A DNA stretch of 60,544 nucleotides from an uncultured Oscillibacter sp. (GCA_947382875.1 CANDBG010000009.1:1-60544), one strand, 5' to 3'. Numbered from the stretch's first letter, positions 51,037 to 60,489 are shown. Notes: a model not told the origin generated them from the letters alone. Translations and numbers: made by a program.

Positions 51037-51120
51037 GGCTCCCTACGTTGGCATTACCCAAATCAGGTTCACGGGTCGAAGCAGCTGCTTCCTCTCAGCC
51101 TGCTCACGCAGGCTCCCCAG
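51037..51120 (-). ncRNA. TPP riboswitch (THI element)
   Basis: The minus strand carries the conserved THI-box elements in order: CTGAGAGGA, ACCCGTGAACCTGAT, GGGTAATGCCAACG and the closing AGGGAG paired with the GGGGAGCC start region. It controls thiT through the terminator at 50975-51002. Confidence 0.95.
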
Positions 51121-51145
51121 CTCACAATCTTTTGAAATTTTCATT

Positions 51146-51174
51146 ATTCTATCACAGCGCAAAAAAATTTGCAA
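51146..51174 (-). promoter_or_regulatory. Promoter of the thiT riboswitch transcript
   Basis: On the minus strand TTGCAA (51169-51174) and TAGAAT (51146-51151) are 17 nt apart, 26 nt before the riboswitch. Confidence 0.6.
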
Positions 51175-51216
51175 GACCTTTCGTCTTTTTTTTTCAGAAA
51201 TCCTGAAAATTGCCGG

Positions 51217-51245
51217 TTGCCGCGGGAGGGAGTTCATGCTATACT
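51217..51245 (+). promoter_or_regulatory. Promoter of nth
   Basis: TTGCCG (51217-51222) and TATACT (51240-51245) are 17 nt apart, 35 nt before the ATG at 51280. Confidence 0.6.
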
Positions 51246-51279
51246 AGGGGCGGATCCTGTCGGAAAAGGAGGCGTTTCC

Positions 51280-51918
51280 ATGAAGGCGAAAGCCGCAGTA
51301 AAACGCATTATCCAAACCTTGAAGGGCATTTACCCGGATGCCCTTTGTTCGCTGCAATATGAAAAGGATTATGAATTATTGTTTGCCGTGCGGCTGTCGG
51401 CGCAGTGCACGGATGCACGCGTCAACAAAGTCACGCCGGCGCTCTACGAGCGGTTTCCAACCCTGGAGAGCTTTGCAGAGGCCGACCCGAGCGAGGTAGG
51501 AGAATACATACACTCCTGCGGCTTTTACAATGGAAAAGCGCGGGACATTGTATCCTGTGCTCAAAAACTGCTGAAGGAATTTGACGGCAAGGTTCCCGGC
51601 ACCATGGAAGAACTCACAAGTCTCCCCGGCGTAGGCCGCAAGACGGCAAACCTGATTCTTGGCGACATATACAAACAGCCCGCCTACGTCTGCGACACCC
51701 ACTGCATTCGCATCACGGGCCGTCTTGGCCTGACGGACGGCTCCAAGGACCCGGTGCAGGTGGAACGGCAATTGCGCCTGGCGCTGCCGCCGAAGGAATC
51801 GTCTGATTTCTGTCATCGGATGGTCCTCTTTGGCCGGGACACCTGCACGGCGCGGAGTCCGAAGTGTGAAAACTGCCCGCTGTCCAAGGACTGCGACGAC
51901 GCAAAGAGCAAAAAATAA
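51280..51918 (+). CDS. nth: Endonuclease III (DNA glycosylase/AP lyase)
   Basis: This 212-residue base-excision repair enzyme removes oxidised pyrimidines. The helix-hairpin-helix LPGVGRKTA contains the catalytic Lys (K121) and VCDTHCIRI contains the catalytic Asp (D139). The [4Fe-4S] loop Cx6Cx2Cx5C is at C189, C196, C199 and C205. AAAAGGAGG lies 8 nt before the ATG. It is a single-gene unit with its own promoter and terminator. Confidence 0.96.
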   Translation: MKAKAAVKRIIQTLKGIYPDALCSLQYEKDYELLFAVRLSAQCTDARVNKVTPALYERFPTLESFAEADPSEVGEYIHSCGFYNGKARDIVSCAQKLLKEFDGKVPGTMEELTSLPGVGRKTANLILGDIYKQPAYVCDTHCIRITGRLGLTDGSKDPVQVERQLRLALPPKESSDFCHRMVLFGRDTCTARSPKCENCPLSKDCDDAKSKK

Positions 51919-51981
51919 GCCTCCGCCGGGAAACGGTCTGATTCCCGGCGGTTTCCGGTCCGGAAGCGAACATTTCATGAC

Positions 51982-52010
51982 GCCTGTGTGAAAGCACAGG
52001 CACTTTTTTT
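51982..52010 (+). terminator. Terminator of nth
   Basis: A GCCTGTG/CACAGGC stem with a 6-nt loop is followed by ACTTTTTTT. A second GC hairpin (about 51928-51953) lies before it. Confidence 0.85.
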
Positions 52011-52101
52011 GCCTCTGCGTCATATACTGACCTAAAGGCGGTTTGAAGGCCCAGGCTTTGAGACCGTCCAGATTCTCGCGGTATGCGAAGGAGGCAGCCA
52101 T

Positions 52102-52359
52102 ATGGATGAAAACACGGCCCGTCTGGCCGAACAGCTCCGGAAAAATCCGGCGATGCTCAAAGCCCTGATGCAGTCCCGGGACGGGCAGACGCTCATGCAG
52201 ATGCTCACCCAGGGCGATCAGGGGGCTGGATTGCAGAAAGCGGTACAGTCCGCGGCCCAGGGCGACACCTCGGCCATGGTACAGATGGTAAACCAGATCA
52301 TGCAGACGCCCAGCGGCGCGGAGCTGGTGGAGCGCATTAACAAAGCGGTCCAGAGGTAA
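52102..52359 (+). CDS. Small unrecognised helical protein, first of a three-gene cluster
   Basis: This 85-residue protein is almost all helix, with the pattern LRKNPAMLKALMQSRDGQTL repeated loosely (Met and Gln-rich amphipathic helices) and no Cys. A clear AAGGAGGCAGCC precedes the ATG. The second gene of the cluster opens with a related NP-x-M motif, so the two proteins may interact or share ancestry. I do not recognise the family. No promoter was clearly found in the 52011-52101 stretch, which contains a CATATACT box that could belong to an alternative sigma factor. Confidence 0.75.
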   Translation: MDENTARLAEQLRKNPAMLKALMQSRDGQTLMQMLTQGDQGAGLQKAVQSAAQGDTSAMVQMVNQIMQTPSGAELVERINKAVQR

Positions 52360-52379
52360 GGGGCGGAAAGGAGGACGGC

Positions 52380-52808
52380 ATGGCGGAATTTGACGACAAA
52401 CTGAACAGCCTGCTGTCCAACCCGGACGCCATGGCCCAGATCATGCAGCTGGCGCAGTCCCTGGGAGGGGGCGGTTCCGGCGGAACGCCAGACCCGGAGC
52501 CGGTACAGCCGGCGGCGTCCGCGCCGCCGGTGCAGACGCCCTCCTGGGGACCGCCTCCGGCGGCAGGCGGCGGGGACGGCGGGATTCTTTCCGCCCTGAG
52601 CGGCGGGCTGGACCCGAAGCTCCTGACCCGGCTTCTGCCGCTGATTCAGGAGCTTGGCGGGCAGAAGGATTCCAACGCCCGGCAATTGCTGTACGCCCTG
52701 CGGCCTTATCTGAAAGAGGAGCGGCAGGCGAAAATTGAGCGGGCGCTTCAGCTGGCGCGGCTGTTCCACCTTGGCCGGAAGTTCCTGGCCAGCTGGGGGG
52801 AGGGCTGA
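52380..52808 (+). CDS. Unrecognised protein with Pro/Gly linker, second of a three-gene cluster
   Basis: This 142-residue protein has an N-terminal helix pair (LLSNPDAMAQIMQLAQSLGG), a Pro/Gly/Ala-rich linker at about 30-68, and a C-terminal helical domain (about 70-140) with basic residues. GGAAAGGAGG lies before the ATG at 52380. The first helices resemble those of the preceding protein. It is soluble with no membrane segment. No family is recognised. Confidence 0.75.
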   Translation: MAEFDDKLNSLLSNPDAMAQIMQLAQSLGGGGSGGTPDPEPVQPAASAPPVQTPSWGPPPAAGGGDGGILSALSGGLDPKLLTRLLPLIQELGGQKDSNARQLLYALRPYLKEERQAKIERALQLARLFHLGRKFLASWGEG

Positions 52809-52811
52809 CGG

Positions 52812-53243
52812 ATGTATAACCGATATATCCGCAACGACAACGGCTCGTACAGCCGCATTCCGGAGGAGGAAGGGCGTCCGGAGCCAGGCCGGGCGTCCCC
52901 GGGCGGACCGCCGCCAAGCAGTACGCCGCCGGAAAAGCCGTGTCCGGAAGGGCCAAAACCAGAGCCGCCGCCAGGCGGACCGCCTCCCAGTGGACAAAAC
53001 CCGGAAAGCGCCGGGCCAAGCCCCGGCGGCTGGGGGAATCCGAATCCGCCGCAAAACGGTCCGCGGCCGGGGAACCGACCTATGGACGGACTCAGCGGTT
53101 TTCTCCGCCACATTCTGGACCAGCTCCACATGGACCATGTGGACACCGGCGATATGCTCCTGTTGATTCTGCTCTTTTTCCTGTTTCGGGAGGATGCCGA
53201 CGAGGAACTGCTGGTTGCCCTGGGCCTGCTGCTGATTCTGTAA
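52812..53243 (+). CDS. Pro-rich protein with hydrophobic C-terminus, third of a three-gene cluster
   Basis: This 143-residue protein has a short tyrosine-rich N-terminus, a long Pro/Gly/Glu-rich segment (about 20-90), and a C-terminal region (about 95-143) with two Leu-rich hydrophobic stretches split by an acidic FREDADEELL, a pattern seen in small sporulation-associated proteins of Bacillota. It starts 3 nt after the previous stop, so the two are coupled. The segments could insert into or lie on a membrane. The function is unknown. Confidence 0.7.
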   Translation: MYNRYIRNDNGSYSRIPEEEGRPEPGRASPGGPPPSSTPPEKPCPEGPKPEPPPGGPPPSGQNPESAGPSPGGWGNPNPPQNGPRPGNRPMDGLSGFLRHILDQLHMDHVDTGDMLLLILLFFLFREDADEELLVALGLLLIL

Positions 53244-53260
53244 CCCGAAAGAGACGCCAA

Positions 53261-53290
53261 AAGGCTTCCGGTTTCCCGGAAGCCTTCTTT
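53261..53290. terminator. Bidirectional terminator between the three-gene cluster and rplT
   Basis: AAGGCTTCCGG and CCGGAAGCCTT pair around a short loop, followed by CTTTC on the plus strand and TTTTGG on the minus strand. Confidence 0.8.
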
Positions 53291-53303
53291 CATACGGTAA
53301 AAT

Positions 53304-53654
53304 TTACGCCTGCTTAGCCAGCTCCGTCAAACGAGTGAATGCAGCGGCGTCGTTCACGGCCAGTTCAGCGAGCATCTTGCGGTTGATCTCAATGCCGGCG
53401 GTTTTCAGCCCATGCATGAAGGTGGAATAATTCATGCCGTTGAGCTTGCAGGCGGCGGAAATGCGGGTAATCCACAGGGAACGGAAATCTCTCTTTTTCA
53501 GCCGGCGGCCGGTGTAGGCGTAGGTGAGGGACTTCATCACCGCCTGATTGGCAACGCGGAAGTGCTTGGATTTGGAACCCCAGTAGCCCTTCGCGAGCTT
53601 CATGATTTTATTTCTTCTCTTGCGCGTCATCATCGCGCCCTTGACTCTAGCCAT
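53304..53654 (-). CDS. rplT: 50S ribosomal protein L20
   Basis: This 116-residue basic protein has the family sequence [25 protein letters not shown] and the C-terminal globular domain. It assembles early on 23S rRNA and in Bacillota represses its own operon through the leader RNA. Last gene of infC-rpmI-rplT. Confidence 0.98.
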   Translation of the reverse strand: MARVKGAMMTRKRRNKIMKLAKGYWGSKSKHFRVANQAVMKSLTYAYTGRRLKKRDFRSLWITRISAACKLNGMNYSTFMHGLKTAGIEINRKMLAELAVNDAAAFTRLTELAKQA

Positions 53655-53678
53655 TTGTAAAAAGCCTCCTATTCCGTC

Positions 53679-53876
53679 TTACTTGTAAGGGATCATCTTC
53701 CGAACTGCGTCGGCGTTGGTCACGTCGGCATAGCCTCCGGCACGAAGACGGCGGGTACGCTTGGTATCCTTCTTGGTAAGGATATGGCTCTTATAGGCTT
53801 TCGCGCGTTTTACCTTGCCGGTCTTGGTGAGGTTGAATCTTTTTTTTGCGCCGCTATGAGTTTTCAGCTTGGGCAT
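53679..53876 (-). CDS. rpmI: 50S ribosomal protein L35
   Basis: This 65-residue basic protein has the family opening [14 protein letters not shown]. It lies between infC and rplT, 24 nt before rplT, in the standard order. Confidence 0.98.
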   Translation of the reverse strand: MPKLKTHSGAKKRFNLTKTGKVKRAKAYKSHILTKKDTKRTRRLRAGGYADVTNADAVRKMIPYK

Positions 53877-53931
53877 AGCAATTGGCTCCTTTCGAGTGTA
53901 GATAAATGAAACAACGGACGGTTTCCGTCCC

Positions 53932-54453
53932 TCACTTGCCCGCGGGCTTAGGGGAGAGGAAAATGGACATCATACGCCCTTCCAGCTTGGGGGGCCGGTC
54001 GAGGTTTGCGCACTCGGCGCACTGCTCCGCAAAGCGGGTCAAGAGGTCCCGTCCAATGTCGGTGTGGGCCATCTCGCGGCCGCGGAAGCGGACGGATACC
54101 TTGACCCGGTTGCCGTCAGCGATGAACTTCAAGGCGTTGCGGAGCTTTGTGTTAAAGTCTCCGATATCGATGCCGGGGGACATTCGGATTTCCTTGATCT
54201 CCACCACGTGTTGGTTCTTCCGCGCTTCTTTTTCCCGTTTGCTCTGTTCGAACCGGAATTTTCCATAGTTCATCAGCTTGCACACGGGAGGCTTTGCCTG
54301 GGGCGAGATCTTGACAAGATCCAGATTCTGTTCCTCCGCGATGCGCAGCGCTTGGGCGGGGGGCATCAGGCCGAGCTGTTCGCCCGTAGGGCCGATCAGC
54401 CGAATCTCCGGATCACGAATATCCTCATTCAGCTCATGCACTTGCTTACTAAT
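53932..54453 (-). CDS. infC: Translation initiation factor IF-3, probable AUU start
   Basis: This protein of about 173 residues has the IF-3 N-domain ([13 protein letters not shown]), linker and C-domain ([22 protein letters not shown]). No ATG lies near its start. An ATT at 54453 is 10 nt after GGAGG, whereas an in-frame TTG at 54459 is only 4 nt from it. E. coli infC uses AUU, through which IF-3 limits its own synthesis, so the ATT is preferred. The C-terminus is normal in length. Confidence 0.93.
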   Translation of the reverse strand: MSKQVHELNEDIRDPEIRLIGPTGEQLGLMPPAQALRIAEEQNLDLVKISPQAKPPVCKLMNYGKFRFEQSKREKEARKNQHVVEIKEIRMSPGIDIGDFNTKLRNALKFIADGNRVKVSVRFRGREMAHTDIGRDLLTRFAEQCAECANLDRPPKLEGRMMSIFLSPKPAGK

Positions 54454-54459
54454 GGTCAA

Positions 54460-54611
54460 AGCACCTCCATCCTAAAAATGACAAAACGCGAGTACCATAC
54501 CGGCGCCCGCGCAACAACAAACCGCCGGAAACCGGCAGCTTTGTCGACGTTGTTGACCTCTTTGCCAGGGGCGGGAGGTGAGGCGGATGCACACGGCCTT
54601 CTTTGTTTTGC
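54460..54611 (-). promoter_or_regulatory. Leader of the infC-rpmI-rplT operon (candidate L20 leader)
   Basis: About 150 nt lie between the predicted start of transcription and infC. They contain GC-rich arms, including GCCGG...CCGGC and a later GCGGGCGCC stem, as in the L20/IF-3 leaders of Bacillota, which terminate when L20 binds. The exact fold could not be assigned by eye. Confidence 0.5.
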
Positions 54612-54617
54612 GGGACC

Positions 54618-54646
54618 AGTGTATCACCTTTTCCTCCCTTTGTCAA
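54618..54646 (-). promoter_or_regulatory. Promoter of infC-rpmI-rplT
   Basis: On the minus strand TTGACA (54641-54646) and TACACT (54618-54623) are 17 nt apart. Confidence 0.75.
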
Positions 54647-54759
54647 GGAGAATTTTGCCGCGGGACTGGGCTGCGGCAAAATATGCAGCAACGTGGAAGC
54701 ATCTCTCCTTCTGACCTTCGCGGGGAGGGGGCGGACACGCAGGCCCGCCCCTGCGGCCG

Positions 54760-57700
54760 TTAAGCAGAGGGTTCCGGCTCGGTGACGTGAATCTGAAAAT
54801 AGAGCGTTGCCGGGAATTCCACGAGCGACCCCATCGGGTTTTTTATGTGGAAATAGACACGAACCTTCGCTGTAACCGTACCGGCTTTGTTGCCGGTAAT
54901 CCGGCAAAGGAGCGGCGGATTTTGCGTCATAATGGTTACTTTGTCGGAATCCGCGTCAGGGTCCACAAGCCCCCAGGACGCAAAACCGATTTTCGCGTCG
55001 GCCCCCAGATGGAAGCTGGGCTGATAACGGATACTTTTACCTGCGGTAAGCGTCACGTCTTCCAGGGAACATTCCCAATCAAATTGGTCCTGTACGGTCA
55101 GCACAACCTCACAATATGGAGACTGGTCAAGACGACTGTAAGCCGTGAAGGTTACGGTTCCTGCTTTCATGGTGAGGAACCATCCTGAATTGTTGATCAT
55201 GGCAATGCTTTCGTCCGAGGACTTAAAGTCAACCCATGCAGGAAGGTCCGGCCAGAAATCGGAGAAATTGCCACGGTAGCCGAATCCGGAGCAGAAGCCG
55301 AAATCGGAGACCACCTTTCGCAGGTCCTCCGGAAGTTCTTCCGGCGGGTCTGGCGGGTCCGGTGGGTCCGGCGGATCGGGCTGGGTTACGTCGATCTGGA
55401 AATAAAGGCTTACGCCAAAGTCCTGCTCGCCGTTGCAGCCGTCAATAATCAGGACAGTGTAAAGTTTTGCGGTGACGGTGGCGGTGAAATTTCCGGTAAT
55501 TTCGCAGCGCAGCGGGTTCGCTGCATCCGTCTTCAACGATACATAGAGATAGTCGTTCGGATTGGTCAGCTGCCAGTAAGTATATCCGCGAACCGTTCCG
55601 GGGGCGGCCTCATATTGCAGCTCCTGGAAGACGCTGCCGCCGACCGGAAACGTCACGTCTTCCAGGCTGTATTTCCAGTCGTACTGATTCTGCACTGTGA
55701 GAGAGAGGACATAAAGCTCCTCGCCCGTACTCGGGTCACGGGCGCTCAGAAACGCGGTTCCGGCCTTGAGCGTGGTAAAGTCACCGCTGGAGGCGTTGAT
55801 ATCCACAATGTCATATTTCGACGAGTGGTAAGTCAGACCGGCGGGAAGATCGGGCCAGTAATCGGAGAATTTTCCGTTGTAGCCATACCCGGAACAGCAG
55901 CCGAATTGATCGACCTGCATTTGCTGCGGCTCCTTTGGATGCTGTACTGTTACCTGGAAGAAAACGGTGTCCGTCATGCGCATAGGTCCGAAGATCGTAT
56001 CCACGGAAAAAGCAACTTCTCCATGGATGGTCGCGTCGCCTGGTTTTCCGCCTTGAAGCTGGCATCCGTAGAGGTCGGAATAGAGAACGTCCACAACATC
56101 CCGGTTGCTGGAAGTCCATGTTATAGACTGAAGGGAGGCACCAGCATGGCTCATGGAAGAAAAACCCTGTTTTCCACCGCTGGTTCCCTCGTCAATGGTT
56201 ATATCTTTCAATGTGTAAGACCAGTCAAAGTGATCCTGCACATGCAGTTCCAGGGCATACTGCACCTCCGGAACATCAGGGTCGTAAGCGGTCAGGACGG
56301 CGGTTCCGCCGAAAAAGGTCGAAAATCTTCCGTTGGGAAGAATGGAGGCGACGTTCGGGTCGGAGGAGGAAAACACCAGGTTTTCCGGAAGCGGCTCGCG
56401 CCATACATCCATAAAATAGCCGCTGAAGCCGTAGCCGGAACAATAACCAAAGTTATCCAATGTTTTCTGGTGAACAGTGACGCTGGGCGGCTGCGGCTGC
56501 GGCGCGGCCTCCACCGTTACCTGAAAAGAAACGTCTTCCCGTATGTCTGCATTGCCATAGCGGGTCATGACATAGCCGTAAATGATTCCATGAACCTCGG
56601 TTGTGCCGGGGGAATTGGCGTAAATCTGACAGCTGAAATCGGACGTCCCCCGGACATTGGCGATTAAGGGATTCTGGCTTTCCCAGTAGAAATTGGTCAG
56701 CGTAGTTCCCCGCAGAATAAGCGATTGAAGACCGTTTTCCATGGTTTCCCCTTCCAGGAGGGTGACGTCGTTCAAAACATAGTCCCATTCCAGGGCGTCT
56801 TTCACCGTTATGTGCAGCTCGTATTTTTGGGCGGGATTGTCCGGATCCCAGGCGGAGAGGATGGCCGTGCCGGGAGCGGTTGTGCTGAAATGGCCCTGGT
56901 GGTTGATACATGCGACGGGGAAATTGGACATGGAAAATTCCAGATGTTCCGGCAGCGGCTCCCCCCAGGCGTCGGTAAAATAGGCGCTGTACCCGTAGCC
57001 GACGGAAAGTTTCTTGACAATCGGAGGGACCGGCTTGGGTTTTTCCACCGTTTCCGGTACGGTTGCCTGCACCACGACGGCCAGGGCCCAGGGGTCGTTT
57101 TCCGTCCAGCGGACGTAGTACCGAATCTCGGCAGAACCGGGAGCGGCGCCATAGAGGTGAAGGCTGCTGTTTGCGTATACGACGGCGGGGTCGCTGCTTT
57201 CCGCCTTGATGAAAGCGCCGCTGTTCACAAGCGGAAAATTACGAATCGTTTGCTTTGGTTGAATCGTCCGGTTGAAGTAGGCGACGCCCTCGGCGGTTTC
57301 CTGATAGTCGCCCCAGGTGTAATCCACCCGAATCGGATTCACCGGAACCACCGTCACATGAGCGATGGCCACCAGCTCAAAGGGCCCGTTGGGGCTGTTG
57401 CTCTCATAATAGCGTACGTCACAGGTTCCGGGTGCTTTTGCATGGATATACTGCGCATAGAGTGTGACACGGGTTTCATCGGAAACTTCTACCCTTACAT
57501 AACGGTTTCGAGACTGATAGGGAAGTCCGCGGTAATCGGTGCCGTTTGCGGTGAGAGAGGTAGAAAACTCATGGATACCATCCGAATTGACTCCCAGATA
57601 TTCGCCATAGCCGGGGTCGGGCGTGATATCTGCCGGCGGAATCGGTTCCGGGTCCGGGACGGGCACAGGGTCCGGCAAAGGCTCCGGGTCCGGAATCGGT

Positions 57701-59049
57701 TCCGGGCTTGGTGCAGGATCTGGGTCTGGTTCCGGGCTTGGTGCAGGGGCCGGATCTGGTTCTGGTCTTGGCGTGGGGGCTGGCTCTGGCTCCGGGACCG
57801 GTTCTGGGACGGGTTCCGGTCCTGGGGGGAGTTCCGGCTCGGGCGGTAATTCCGGTTCGGGAGGCAGTTCGGGGAGGGGAGCGGTTTCGTGGAAGCCGCC
57901 GTCATCATCATCGGAATCGCTGGAGTCCGTGGCTCCCTGGGAATTTACAGGCGGCGTCCAATACTCCGGCGCTTCCATGTCAACGACCGGCCCGAGCGTG
58001 GGCTGGTTCCGTGCCCCCTGTGATATGGCAGGCAGAGTGGGAATAATGGGAGGCGCAGACGTAGTCTGCGCCTCCCCCGGGACGTCCCGGGGCCCTGACG
58101 CGGCCGTTGAATCTGTTGGTTCCGTCGGCGGAAGGGTCTCTGTGATTGCCGGCGGAGGGGGCGGGGATGTAGGAGGAGAAACCGGGCGCAGGAGGACGCC
58201 GCCGCTGACGCCTCCGGCCAGTACGAGGCCGGTCAGGGCCAGAAGGCCCTTATGAATGACCGCGCCTCCGGCAACCTTCGTAAAAGCGATAGTTACACCT
58301 ACGGAAGCGCCTCCGGTGAGGGCCGCCGCGCCCGCCGCGCCTGCGCCGACGGCAAGAATCGCTTTCTGCACGGTGTCGGCCGCCGTGGGGGACAGGACAC
58401 ACTCCAGCGCTTCCTGCTGCAGGAAATATTGCAGGAACGGCAGCGGTGAGAGACCATAGAGCTTGATGCCCTGGGCGGCGTAGCGCTCCACGCCCTCCTT
58501 GATGGCCTTGCGTGCATAGCTCAAACGGCTTTTGATGGTGTTTTCGGAGGTTTTCAGAGCCTCGGCAATTTCGTGCACATGCATTTCGTCATAATAGTAC
58601 ATCATGACACAGAGCCGCTGCTCAGCCGGAAGCTCGTCAATAAGTTCGGAGATCATGCGCTGGGTTTCCCGGGTGTCGACAGCTCGTTCGGGAACGAGCT
58701 GGTCGTCCATGGACTCGAGAAAATCCATATGACCTTGCGGGATTTGTCCGCCAAACTGAAACTGCTTTTTCTGTTCTTCCTTCAGCAGTTTATAACAGGT
58801 GTTGGCGGTGATCTGGTTCAGCCAGCCCCAAAAGGCCGAGGGTGTTCGCAGGGAGTGCAGGCCGCTGAAAACAGCAAGGAGGATATCCTGTGTTGCGTCC
58901 AGGGCGTCGTCCTCGTTGCCGAGGATCTTGCGGCAATGGAAATAAATGTGATTTTGGACCTCTTGCGCCAGAAGGTTTTTGGCGTCCTGGTCGCCTTCCA
59001 GACACTTGGGAATCAGTTCCAGTATTTTGTCGTTTTTCGTGCTTGCCAT
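54760..59049 (-). CDS. Membrane-tethered ECF-type sigma factor fused to a large extracellular repeat domain
   Basis: This 1429-residue protein starts with a complete ECF sigma module: region 2 at about 15-90 ([30 protein letters not shown]) and region 4 at about 125-185 ([20 protein letters not shown]). A helical linker with a hydrophobic Gly/Ala stretch (229-262) leads to a membrane helix at about 267-287. Outside follow a Pro/Glu stalk (about 290-500), beta-rich Ig-like segments, and four repeats of roughly 185-200 residues starting near 682, 866, 1048 and 1248; three carry FGxCSG(Y/F)G. The last ends at the C-terminus. It could sense a wall or mucus ligand and release the sigma part by proteolysis. 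No anti-sigma gene is adjacent. Confidence 0.85.
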   Translation of the reverse strand: MASTKNDKILELIPKCLEGDQDAKNLLAQEVQNHIYFHCRKILGNEDDALDATQDILLAVFSGLHSLRTPSAFWGWLNQITANTCYKLLKEEQKKQFQFGGQIPQGHMDFLESMDDQLVPERAVDTRETQRMISELIDELPAEQRLCVMMYYYDEMHVHEIAEALKTSENTIKSRLSYARKAIKEGVERYAAQGIKLYGLSPLPFLQYFLQQEALECVLSPTAADTVQKAILAVGAGAAGAAALTGGASVGVTIAFTKVAGGAVIHKGLLALTGLVLAGGVSGGVLLRPVSPPTSPPPPPAITETLPPTEPTDSTAASGPRDVPGEAQTTSAPPIIPTLPAISQGARNQPTLGPVVDMEAPEYWTPPVNSQGATDSSDSDDDDGGFHETAPLPELPPEPELPPEPELPPGPEPVPEPVPEPEPAPTPRPEPDPAPAPSPEPDPDPAPSPEPIPDPEPLPDPVPVPDPEPIPPADITPDPGYGEYLGVNSDGIHEFSTSLTANGTDYRGLPYQSRNRYVRVEVSDETRVTLYAQYIHAKAPGTCDVRYYESNSPNGPFELVAIAHVTVVPVNPIRVDYTWGDYQETAEGVAYFNRTIQPKQTIRNFPLVNSGAFIKAESSDPAVVYANSSLHLYGAAPGSAEIRYYVRWTENDPWALAVVVQATVPETVEKPKPVPPIVKKLSVGYGYSAYFTDAWGEPLPEHLEFSMSNFPVACINHQGHFSTTAPGTAILSAWDPDNPAQKYELHITVKDALEWDYVLNDVTLLEGETMENGLQSLILRGTTLTNFYWESQNPLIANVRGTSDFSCQIYANSPGTTEVHGIIYGYVMTRYGNADIREDVSFQVTVEAAPQPQPPSVTVHQKTLDNFGYCSGYGFSGYFMDVWREPLPENLVFSSSDPNVASILPNGRFSTFFGGTAVLTAYDPDVPEVQYALELHVQDHFDWSYTLKDITIDEGTSGGKQGFSSMSHAGASLQSITWTSSNRDVVDVLYSDLYGCQLQGGKPGDATIHGEVAFSVDTIFGPMRMTDTVFFQVTVQHPKEPQQMQVDQFGCCSGYGYNGKFSDYWPDLPAGLTYHSSKYDIVDINASSGDFTTLKAGTAFLSARDPSTGEELYVLSLTVQNQYDWKYSLEDVTFPVGGSVFQELQYEAAPGTVRGYTYWQLTNPNDYLYVSLKTDAANPLRCEITGNFTATVTAKLYTVLIIDGCNGEQDFGVSLYFQIDVTQPDPPDPPDPPDPPEELPEDLRKVVSDFGFCSGFGYRGNFSDFWPDLPAWVDFKSSDESIAMINNSGWFLTMKAGTVTFTAYSRLDQSPYCEVVLTVQDQFDWECSLEDVTLTAGKSIRYQPSFHLGADAKIGFASWGLVDPDADSDKVTIMTQNPPLLCRITGNKAGTVTAKVRVYFHIKNPMGSLVEFPATLYFQIHVTEPEPSA
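57620..57870. repeat. Pro/Glu/Asp-coding minisatellite in the sigma-fusion stalk
   Basis: Imperfect tandem units built on GGTTCCGGG and CTTGGTGCAGG encode the PEP/PDP-rich stalk. Such repeats vary in number between strains and can alter stalk length. Confidence 0.7.
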
Positions 59050-59123
59050 CTTCTTCCGACCCCTTCCGAATTCCAGCTGTACAATTCCGAACAGCTGTCG
59101 AAGATTGTCTGATTCTGGTCGGC

Positions 59124-59152
59124 ATTATAGCATAAAGTTTGACCTGTGACAA
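59124..59152 (-). promoter_or_regulatory. Promoter of the sigma-fusion gene
   Basis: On the minus strand TTGTCA (59147-59152) and a perfect TATAAT (59124-59129) are 17 nt apart. A CAGCTGT/ACAGCTG inverted repeat lies in the 75-nt leader. Confidence 0.75.
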
Positions 59153-59244
59153 GCTTTCGGACAGGATATTGTTGGGCGGAATCTGTGTGCCGCCCGTCTC
59201 CCCGATACAGGTATTTTTTGGGAAGAGGAAGAAATCAAAAAATG

Positions 59245-60489
59245 TCAGCGTGCCGCGAGAAACGCGGAAAGGGACCAGGTGCGCCAGCTGCTGCATTGAT
59301 AACGGGCGACGTCTTTCCGCTGTTCCAGAAACGAGGACAGAGACGCGCTGCCAAGCGTTTGATCGTATCGGTTGAGGGGAGCGTCCGAGTCGAGACGTTC
59401 CAGCTGTGAGAGGGTGTCACAGGAGAGACTGTATGCCAGATAATGGATATCAATTGCAAAGCTCTCATGATTCAGGTAGCGGTCCACCTGGTTTTTGGCG
59501 ACCAGATAGTCGACGGGAATGCAGTTGATGAGCAGCCAGCCCGCAAGGGCGATTGGAAATGCGCAGCGGCAGAAGCGGAAGTCCGGTCGGGCAATTTTTA
59601 CTGCCGCCGCCAGAAAAAACAACGCCATCATAATCATGCCCCAGTAGGTCATGAAACGCTTGAAGCTCAGGCCGTAGGCCGACACATAGAGCGTCATGCG
59701 CCACGCGGCGGAGGCGAGAAGGGTAAAGCTCTCCGCCGTGAGAACCGCCGCCAGAATGCGGACGATTTTCCAGGCTTTTCCGTCTCTGCGGGAGAAAACC
59801 AACGCCGCCAGAATGACGCTCAGATTGATGATCGTAACGCTGACCATCTGGAAGAACCCGCTCCGCGCCCAGTCGGCGTAACGGATGTTGTGTTCCGCGA
59901 GGTAGGCCGGGCCGCCGAACAAACCGGCGGATTGTACCGCCAGGAAGAACAAATATAAAGCGTCCGCGGCGGCCAGAATCAGCGCAAATAGAACGCCGTC
60001 CGCGTCTGGGATGGTCTGGGCTTTGGGCGGCCCGGCCCTCTGAACGCCCAAGGTGTAAAGCAGACTGAACGCAAAGGGCGTCAGGAACAGGGCGGAGAAG
60101 AGTTTGAATAAATTGTCCGCGAAATGGAGCTGGCTGAAATTCCGGAGGTCTTTCGTCGCGGCGGCAAAGAGGGCGTCAGCGGAGATGAGAATTGGAAAAA
60201 CCAGGGCTACCAGAATCAAAGCGCCAACGGTTCCGGCAATGACGGCGGCGGTGTGAGGGGAGCGCCCCTTTTTACGGAAGGTTGACACCGCTGCAAAACT
60301 GGCCCATACGTTTTCGAACAGGCCGCGGAAGAATCGCTGCATACGTTCCAGGAGCATGGCGGGATTCCACCAGGGAAAAAAGGATACATCGGAAAAAAAG
60401 TGGACCGGGGCCAGAAGAACAAGCGCCAGAAAATTCCAATAGCGAAAGTACCAGTTGGAGCCGAGCGTGAAGGTCAGCGAAAGGAACAA
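59245..60489 (-). CDS. DUF4173/DUF4153-like membrane protein, 5' part missing
   Basis: The frame encodes about 414 residues with 9-10 hydrophobic helices. Regions such as FSDVSFFPWWNPAML and the helix set after it fit the DUF4153/DUF4173 type of membrane proteins, which end in a short soluble domain; here the end is SLSAFLAAR. The first available start is a TTG at 60489, only 3 nt after an in-frame TAG at 60493-60495 and with no good ribosome binding site. Family members usually have about 80-100 more N-terminal residues, so the 5' part is lost by frameshift, insertion or assembly break. The sequence beyond 60495 to the edge does not continue the gene. Confidence 0.7.
   Translation of the reverse strand: MFLSLTFTLGSNWYFRYWNFLALVLLAPVHFFSDVSFFPWWNPAMLLERMQRFFRGLFENVWASFAAVSTFRKKGRSPHTAAVIAGTVGALILVALVFPILISADALFAAATKDLRNFSQLHFADNLFKLFSALFLTPFAFSLLYTLGVQRAGPPKAQTIPDADGVLFALILAAADALYLFFLAVQSAGLFGGPAYLAEHNIRYADWARSGFFQMVSVTIINLSVILAALVFSRRDGKAWKIVRILAAVLTAESFTLLASAAWRMTLYVSAYGLSFKRFMTYWGMIMMALFFLAAAVKIARPDFRFCRCAFPIALAGWLLINCIPVDYLVAKNQVDRYLNHESFAIDIHYLAYSLSCDTLSQLERLDSDAPLNRYDQTLGSASLSSFLEQRKDVARYQCSSWRTWSLSAFLAAR

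Noticed and set aside
54728..54751. Terminator of the sigma-fusion gene
   Set aside because: A GGGGCGG/CCGCCCC stem is present, but no U-run follows, so it is not listed as a terminator.
57620..57870. CRISPR-like repeats
   Set aside because: Units are imperfect, vary in length and are translated as a PEP/PDP stalk; no spacers of constant size or cas genes exist.
57623..58255. Gly/Ser-rich 210-residue plus-strand ORF
   Set aside because: It is the antisense reading of the Pro/Glu stalk repeat in the sigma-fusion gene.
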